Source of the DNA: JBKJZO01 sp046715235
Lineage (GTDB): Bacteria > Actinomycetota > Actinomycetes > BP-191
Length of the DNA: 26,508 nt
Assembly (NCBI GenBank): GCA_046715235.1
Contig: JBKJZO010000121.1
Span: forward strand, 1 to 26,508
Direction: 5' to 3'
This document shows, one piece after another, positions 14,729-21,400 of this stretch. Numbering within the stretch: position 1 is the stretch's first letter; each line of letters opens with the position of its first letter. The position numbers and the translations under genes were made by a program. The notes under the pieces are model-generated. The model was not told the origin of the DNA and did no database searches. It saw only the letters and a list, made by a program, of their open reading frames with translations.

Positions 14729-15900
14729 ATCGCTTCGTCTGGGAATGCCGGGGCGAAGGGGTGTCGGTGAGCGGTCGGAGTCGCATCGAGGTGCCGGGAG
14801 CTGCGCATCTAACGCTGGCGGATGGTGTGGTGCCGCTGCACCCGGCGGAGGCCGTACTGGCCGCGATGTTGGCGGGGTGGATGGCGCAGCAGCGGAGCCG
14901 CCGCTTGTGCTCGGACACTGTCGAGAGCCGGCTGCGCCTGGTGCGGCGGTTCGCCGAATTCACCAACGACTACCCATGGGCGTGGTCGGCTGCCGACATG
15001 GAGGACTGGACGGTGTCGCTGTTGTCGGGTGACCCGCCGATCGGGTTCTCGACGGTGCGCACCTACCAGCAGGCGCTGGCGATGTTCTGCGACTACCTGG
15101 TGGACCGCCGGTACGGCTGGGAGGCGGTCTGCGAGGAGCGGTTCGCCTCGCACCCGGTGCAGATCTGCCATGAGTGGAACACGGTCGCGCACGCAGCGCA
15201 GTACGAGGGCCGGCCGGGCAACCGGCCTCTGTCGCGGGATGAGCTGCAACGGTTCTTCGACTATTGCGACGAGCGGGTCGCTGAGTCGGAGCGGCATGGT
15301 CGTAAGGGTTTCGTGGCCGCGTTCCGCGACGCGACGCTGTTCAAGACTATCTACGCGTGGGGTTTGCGTAGGCAGGAGGCGGCCCGTCTTGACGTAGTGG
15401 ACTTCGGCCGGAACCCGGCCGCGCCGGAGCTCGGCGGCTTCGGCACCCTCGCTGTCCGGTGGGGTAAGGCGTCGAAGGGCGGCCCGCCGCGGCGCCGCAC
15501 CGTCGTCACGGTGATGCCATGGGCGGTGGACGCGCTCGCCGAGTACGTCACGGATATCCGTCCGCTCTACCCTTCCGGGGATGTGGGCGCTCTGTGGCCG
15601 ACGGAGCGGGGCAGCAGTGTGTCCAGTGATTACGTCACGATGCGCTTCCGCGCCTACCGGGCGGAGCTGGGGTTGCCCCCGGAACTCGGCCCGCACTGCC
15701 TGCGGCATTCGTATGTGACGCACCTGATCGAGGACGGCTTCGACGCCCTCTTCGTGCAGCAGCAGGTCGGGCACGCCTGGGGGTCAACAACCGCCCTGTA
15801 CACGGGGGTGTCGACGGACTTCAAGAACCGGGTGCTGCGCGCGGCGCTTGACCGGGCGCTGACCGCAGAGCCCGCCGGTGTCGGCTCAGGTGTCTGGTGA
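14701..15900 (+). CDS. Tyrosine recombinase/integrase (first gene of recombinase trio)
   Basis: A 399-residue phage-integrase family recombinase. The N-terminal half (about residues 60-165) is the SAM-like DNA-binding domain, with FAEFTNDYPWAW and STVRTYQQALAMFCDYL. The catalytic domain has the full active set: Arg223 in GLRRQEAARL, a Lys in the GKASKGGPPRRR turn, His332-x-x-Arg335 in HCLRHSYVTH, His358 in VGHAW and the nucleophile Tyr367 in TTALYTGV. It should therefore cut and rejoin DNA. The stop overlaps the next gene as GTGA. Inverted repeats straddle the start codon. Confidence 0.92.
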   Translation: MDRSLHRVKDRFVWECRGEGVSVSGRSRIEVPGAAHLTLADGVVPLHPAEAVLAAMLAGWMAQQRSRRLCSDTVESRLRLVRRFAEFTNDYPWAWSAADMEDWTVSLLSGDPPIGFSTVRTYQQALAMFCDYLVDRRYGWEAVCEERFASHPVQICHEWNTVAHAAQYEGRPGNRPLSRDELQRFFDYCDERVAESERHGRKGFVAAFRDATLFKTIYAWGLRRQEAARLDVVDFGRNPAAPELGGFGTLAVRWGKASKGGPPRRRTVVTVMPWAVDALAEYVTDIRPLYPSGDVGALWPTERGSSVSSDYVTMRFRAYRAELGLPPELGPHCLRHSYVTHLIEDGFDALFVQQQVGHAWGSTTALYTGVSTDFKNRVLRAALDRALTAEPAGVGSGVW

Positions 15901-16241
15901 CTCGCCGCGCGCGCCGCCTGGGTTACGCCTGGCATTTGCGGCTGCGGATGGCCGAGCGCGGCATGTTCTCCACCACCGACCTGATACCGCTGCTCGCAGA
16001 ACGCGGCGTAACCCTGTCGTCGGTGCAGGTCTACCGGCTGGTCGTGCAGACCCCGGAGCGGCTGAACCTGAACATCCTCGCGGCGCTGTGCGACATCCTC
16101 GAGTGCAGCCCAACCGACCTCATAGAGGTCACTGTCGCCGCCCCGGCGGCCCGCAAGACCGCCGCTGTTGCGGGCAAGCCCGCGGCTGGGGTGAAAGGAC
16201 GGCGTCCGATGCGGGCGCGGATCACCGACCGAAACGAGTGA
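15897..16241 (+). CDS. Small helix-turn-helix (Cro/C1-type) protein, second gene of recombinase trio
   Basis: A 114-residue protein. Residues about 8-75 form an HTH of the short Cro/C1 type: LRLRMAERGMFSTTDLIPLLAERGV, the recognition helix SSVQVYRLVVQTPERL, then NLNILAALCDILECSPTDLIEV, which is the usual end of this fold. The tail is Ala/Lys/Arg-rich and probably unstructured. The GTG start overlaps the integrase stop (GTGA), and its TGA stop overlaps the next gene's GTG. Likely roles are repression of the trio or a directionality/accessory factor for the recombinases; neither is shown by the sequence. Confidence 0.85.
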   Translation: MTRRARRLGYAWHLRLRMAERGMFSTTDLIPLLAERGVTLSSVQVYRLVVQTPERLNLNILAALCDILECSPTDLIEVTVAAPAARKTAAVAGKPAAGVKGRRPMRARITDRNE

Positions 16242-18262
16242 GCACCGCTGCGAGGTTCCCCTGCAACGGCTGCGGAGTCGAACGGTCAGTGCACGCGGCG
16301 TCTCGAGATGAGCGGCGCCGTCCGGTGCGCTGCTGGCACTGCCGCAACACCGACACTATGGCAGCGCACAGCGCGTCGGTCGTCTCCCTCATCGCCGCGC
16401 TCGAGACCGGGCTCACCGACACCGCGGTAGAGCAGGCGATCGCCCGCGCCGCACCGACAGGTCGGCAGCGTAGGTGGCTGGTCGAGCATCTCGCGGCGAC
16501 GCCGGACGCGCTCACCAGCGCTGCACTGGACGGACCGCGGGTGCTTGGCCGGCTCATGCTCGAGCTGCGTGACGCTGGCGCTACCGGCGTCCTGCTTCCT
16601 GTCTGCCCGGGATGCCAACGACCTGCGGCGCAACTGCGCGGCAATGCCGCTTCCGGGAAGCTGTGCCGCGCCTGCTGGAGCGCCGACCCGGAGCGGCGGC
16701 GGACGTGCGTGTTCTGCGGTCGCCTCCGCGTTGTCAACGCACGGACTGCAGCCGGGGAGCCGGCTTGCAACACCTGCTACGCCAAACACCTGCAGCCCGA
16801 GCGGCGGTGCGACGGCTGTGGCCAGATGCGCAGGATCTTCAGCAACGAGCGCGGGAAGGCGCTGTGCGCTCAGTGCTACCGGCATCCCCGCCGCGCCTGC
16901 GGTCAATGCGGACGTCTGAAGCGGATCAAGCTGCGAGCGACCGCTGAGCACCCGGACCTGTGCGGCTCCTGCCACTGGGGAACGGTGGCAACGTGTACCC
17001 GCTGCAGCGAAATCGCTGAGGGGTACGGCGTGAGCCGCGGCGAACAGGTGTGCCTGCGCTGCGCTGCGGTCGCGCAACTCGACGCGCTCCTGACCCGACC
17101 TGACGGCACGATCCTGGATTCACTCGCCGGCCTACGTGAGGCGTTCCGTGCCGCGGAGCAGCCCCGCTCGGTGCTGCGCTGGACCGCGCGCAGCCCTGGT
17201 GCCACCCTGCTGCGCAAGCTTGCGACCGGCGAGCTGCCGCTCACCCACGAGGCGCTTGACGCGCTCCGCCCCACCCCCTCGTCGCGGCACCTACACGCGC
17301 TGCTCGTCGCCACCGGCGCGCTACCCGAACGCGATCCGTACCTGGCGAATCTGATCCGCGCCGTCGACCAGCTCATTGCCGCCATCGACGATCCGGATGA
17401 TGCGAGAACCATCCGCGGCTACGCGCGCTGGCACGTCGTCGCCCGGCTCCGCCGCCGGGCCGGCCAGGCCGGTGTCACCGTCCATCAGGCTCACCGGGCG
17501 CGGGACATGATCACCGAACCGGCCCGGTTCCTCCGCTGGCTCCGGGAGCGCAACAGCGACCTGTCCCACTGCACGCAGGCTGACATCGACGCGTGGCTGG
17601 CGGATCGCCGCCCGCACCTGCGGCCATTCCTGCAATGGGCAGCCGAACGAGGCGACGCGCCCCCGCTACACGTGCCTGCGAGTCCAGCGTGGGGCGGCAC
17701 TCGGAGCGCGGATCACGAGCAGCGCTGGGCGCTGGCCCGCCGGCTCCTGCACGGCGGTGACCTCGACCCCGCTGACCGGGTTGTCGGCGCGCTGGTCGTC
17801 CTCTACGCGCAGCCGTTGACTCGGATCGCGCGGTTGCGTCTCGAGGACCTGCACGACGTCGACGGGGAGATCCACGTCAGTTTCGGCGGGGACCGCGTGC
17901 ACATGCCAGGCCCGCTCGGCGACCTGCTGCGGGAGTTGCCGTGGCGCCGCCAAGTCGGGCCGAGCGGCACAGCCCCCAGCTACCGGTGGCTGTTTCCCGG
18001 CCGGCAAGCCGGCCGGCACCTACACCCCACTTACCTGGCCGCTCGCCTCAACGCGGTCGGCATCCAGACACGAGCGATGCGCACCACCGCCCTGCTCCAA
18101 CTCGGCGCGCAGCTGCCGCCCGCGGTCCTTGCCGGGCTGCTGAATGTGCACCCGACCACCGCGGTGCGCTACACGAAGACCTCCGGCGGTGACTGGGCCG
18201 ACTACGCCGCCGCACGAACCGCAGCCGGCAAAACTGACACGCCCAGCCCGCGCAGCAGGTAG
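16238..18262 (+). CDS. Zinc-ribbon protein with degenerate tyrosine recombinase-like C-terminal domain, third gene of trio
   Basis: A 674-residue protein. Twelve CxxC motifs lie between Cys9 and Cys275 and pair into six four-cysteine zinc ribbons, the first (Cys9/12, Cys32/35) separated from the rest (Cys123 onward) by a helical stretch. Residues about 340-480 resemble a recombinase N-terminal helical domain (MITEPARFLRWLRERN). Residues about 490-665 look like the catalytic fold: Arg529 in PLTRIARLRLEDL, Arg612-x-x-Arg615 where HxxR is expected, His638 in LLNVHPTTAVRY and Tyr645. Whether it is catalytic is unclear. GTG at 16238 is chosen because it overlaps the HTH stop; the frame is open earlier (from 15878) only as an overlap of the other genes. 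Actinobacterial genomes often annotate such genes as 'XerD-like'. Confidence 0.8.
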   Translation: MSTAARFPCNGCGVERSVHAASRDERRRPVRCWHCRNTDTMAAHSASVVSLIAALETGLTDTAVEQAIARAAPTGRQRRWLVEHLAATPDALTSAALDGPRVLGRLMLELRDAGATGVLLPVCPGCQRPAAQLRGNAASGKLCRACWSADPERRRTCVFCGRLRVVNARTAAGEPACNTCYAKHLQPERRCDGCGQMRRIFSNERGKALCAQCYRHPRRACGQCGRLKRIKLRATAEHPDLCGSCHWGTVATCTRCSEIAEGYGVSRGEQVCLRCAAVAQLDALLTRPDGTILDSLAGLREAFRAAEQPRSVLRWTARSPGATLLRKLATGELPLTHEALDALRPTPSSRHLHALLVATGALPERDPYLANLIRAVDQLIAAIDDPDDARTIRGYARWHVVARLRRRAGQAGVTVHQAHRARDMITEPARFLRWLRERNSDLSHCTQADIDAWLADRRPHLRPFLQWAAERGDAPPLHVPASPAWGGTRSADHEQRWALARRLLHGGDLDPADRVVGALVVLYAQPLTRIARLRLEDLHDVDGEIHVSFGGDRVHMPGPLGDLLRELPWRRQVGPSGTAPSYRWLFPGRQAGRHLHPTYLAARLNAVGIQTRAMRTTALLQLGAQLPPAVLAGLLNVHPTTAVRYTKTSGGDWADYAAARTAAGKTDTPSPRSR

Positions 18263-18279
18263 CGCTCGCAGCGTGCGCT
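18261..18279 (+). terminator. Weak stem-loop after the recombinase trio
   Basis: AGCGC (18261-18265) pairs with GCGCT (18275-18279) across a nine-base loop, beginning in the stop codon of the third trio gene. It is short and lacks a U-run, so it is only a candidate terminator before the RHS gene. Confidence 0.25.
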
Positions 18280-18351
18280 GTGCCGTTCGGCTCCCGCGAC
18301 GTTGCGCCGTCCGGCGGTCAGCCCAGGAGCGCGGCGTTTCGAAAGGAATAC

Positions 18352-18420
18352 ATGCCGCGGGGGACGCGGCCTTTACGGGGGGACCCTTCATGCTTCGCAG
18401 TGCCCGCTATCGCCGTGTGA
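18352..18420 (+). CDS. Possible 22-residue leader peptide overlapping the RHS start
   Basis: An ATG at 18352 has AAAGGA (18342-18347) at ideal spacing and opens a frame of 22 codons (MPRGTRPLRGDPSCFAVPAIAV) ending at 18420, 31 bases inside the RHS gene in another frame. Its first codons form a perfect GCCGCG-GGGGA-CGCGGC hairpin (18354-18370). This could be a leader that couples or attenuates RHS translation, but a chance frame cannot be excluded. Confidence 0.3.
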   Translation: MPRGTRPLRGDPSCFAVPAIAV

Positions 18421-21400
18421 TTCGTACCGCGGTGAGCGCGTCCGTCGTGCTGTCTCTATCGATCGGCGCGGCCGCTTCGGTTGCTGGCCCGGCTGCTGCG
18501 GAGGTCCCGACGATTGATGGCGAGAAGCGTCTGTCGGTGGTGCGGTCGGAGTTCTCCAACGACTATGTGAATGTCGATGGGACGCATACGGCGGTGTTGT
18601 CGTTGGAGCCGCTGAACGTGGCCGACGGCAAGGGCGGCTTCACCCCGATAGACACGGCGATCAGGGCGGCCGCTGGCGGGGACCTGACTACCGGGAAGCA
18701 CCGGTTGAAGCCGAAGTTCGCCCGTAAGGCCGCAGCGGGATCCACAGTGTCGTTCGGGACCACCGGCGGCGCAGTGTCCTTCGGGCTGGTGGGAAGTCGG
18801 CCGGTCCGCCCGGTGAAGCTTGGCAAAGACGGCGTTCGCTACCGGAATGTGCTCCCAGGCGGCGTCGACCTCGACTACAAGGTCTTGAAGTCGGAGGTGA
18901 AAGAGGAGCTGGTGGTCCGCGAGCGCTCTAAGGCAGCCGGCCGTGCGGGCTCGTCGTGGCAGTTCGTGTACCGGGCGCCGGGTCTGACGGCGTCGAAGAC
19001 CGCCGACGGCGGGGTGGTGTTCAAGAACCGGGCTGGCCGAACAGTGGGCGCTATCCCGGCCGGTCAGGCGTGGGACTCAGCTGCCAAACCGAGCGTCGTC
19101 GATGTGTCCTACACCCTGGGTCGGCGCGGTAAAGACACGACGTTGACGGTGAGCGTGGACCCGGCGTGGGCAGCGTCCGCGAAGCGCGTCTACCCGCTGC
19201 ACATTGACCCGTCGTACACCGACACGTACGGCTCGAGCACGTCGTTTCAAGAGCCGGCCGGACCTGGGTGTGTGACCAGCGAGACGATGCGCTGCGGGAT
19301 CCGGGTCGGGAACAACTACGACAGCACCGACTCGTACTGGCGGACCTCGGCGCACTTCCAGTACGAGAAGCTGTTCGGCACGCGGATCGACGCGGTCGAG
19401 ATCAACATGACCCTTAACCGCACGGCAACCTCCCGCGACTACGGGCACCCGCTGTACGTCTACCCGACGGCCTCGATGAACTTCGACGGTCAAGGCAGTC
19501 CTGAACTCGCCCGCGCGGTGATGGCCGTTCCGACCGTGGAGCAGCCGGCGACGACGCTCGCCGGTCCGGAGTTGACTCGGCAGATCAGCGACTGGGTCAA
19601 GGATGGCACGTCCGGCCAGTCGCTGTTCTTCATCGGCCGCCAGCAGTCGCGTACGCACTCATACAACGACCTGTCGCCGCTGATGAAAATCACGTACACC
19701 GTCACCGGGACACCCCCGCCGGACGTGGAACCGGACCCCGAGGTGCCGCCGCCGCTGGTGGGCGGCATCACTCTGGCGCCGACGACGGCCGCACCGGCGG
19801 CGATCCGCAGTGAGGTGTGCATCAACGCGACCGTGAAGACCTCCGCCGGCGCATTGATCCAGGACGCGGCCGTCACCTTCACGGTGACCGGCGCCAACAC
19901 TGCCAGCGAGCTCGTTCAAAGTGGCAGCAACGGAGTTGCCCGGTTCTGCTACCGGGGCACGCGCCTCGGTCGCGACACGGTGCGGGCCACAGCTGGAGGC
20001 AAGACCGCCAGCGTGACTAGGACGTGGAGCGCCGCCGTTCCCGCGGCCCGGACCTTCGGTTTCCAGAAGACTTGCGCGTATGTCGGCGACCCGGTCAACA
20101 CAGCGACCGGGAACTTCGTGAGCGAAGCTCTCGATGTCGCCGGGCCGGCGGGCGTCGACGGCCTGGACATCACTAGGACCTACAACTCCCTGGACGAGGG
20201 CGACGGGGTGTTCGGCCGCGGGTGGACCAGCGTCCTCGACAGCACCATCGACGCCTCCGACCCCACCATCGTCGAGTACCGCGCCCCAGACGGCAGGATT
20301 GTTCGGTTCACCGGCGACGGCGCCAGCTACGCCCGGGTCGAAGAACTCACTGCCGATTTGACCGCTGTCGGCGAGGGATACGTTCTCGTCTTCGACGACG
20401 GCCGCCGGGTCAGCTTCGGAGCCGACGGGAAGGTCAGCGGCTGGTCCTTCTGGGACGGCCAAGCCGTCACCCTGAACCACTCCGATGACGGCCGGACCGC
20501 GATCCTCACAAGCAGCCTCGGCGCCGCGATGACGGTGACGTTCAACGAGGCAGGTCTGGTCCAGACGGTGCGCAGCGACGACGGACGGCAGGCCAGCTAC
20601 GAGCACACGAACGGGGCTCTGCGCACGGTCACTGACCCGGCGGGCGGCACGACGCGCTACACGACCGATGACGCGGGGCGAATCACCCGCTTCACCGACG
20701 GCGCAGGAGTCGTACAGGGGGAGAACACCTACGACGCGTACGGCAGGGTCGCCACCCAAGGATCCCCCGCAGCAACCACGCTGCGGTTCGAGTACGGCAC
20801 TGGGACGACCACGGTCACCGACACCCAAGACGGCTCACAGCTGATCTACCGGCATGACTCCATGGACCGCAGCCTGTCCGTCGAAGACCCGCTCGGCAAG
20901 GTCCTGACCAAGTCCTACGACGAGCGCGGCAACCTCACCGCCGTCACCGACCGGGTCGGAGCCACTGCTGCGCAGACGTACGACGCGCACGGCAACCTGC
21001 TCAGCTCCACCGAGCGGGACGGATCGGTGCTGCGCTACAGCTACGACAGCGCGGACCGGCTCGTCACCGAGACGACTCCCGGCGGCGCGACTACCAGCTA
21101 CACGTACACAGGCGCGGCGAGAATCCCGAGCACCGTCACTGAGGCGAACGGCGCGGTCACAACTTACGACGTCGCCGGCGGCCTCGTGCGCCGGGTCACC
21201 GACCCGGACGGCGTCTCGCGCACGTACGCGTACGACGCTCGGCGGCGCGTTGTCGCCACCACCGACGGACTCGGTCGCACGACCCGCGCCACCTATGACG
21301 GGATGGGCAATAGGACGTCGGTGACCACGCCGAGTGGCGCCCGCACACTTCGATCGTTCGATGGGTTGGGACGCCTGTTGAGCGAGACTGATCCGCTGGG

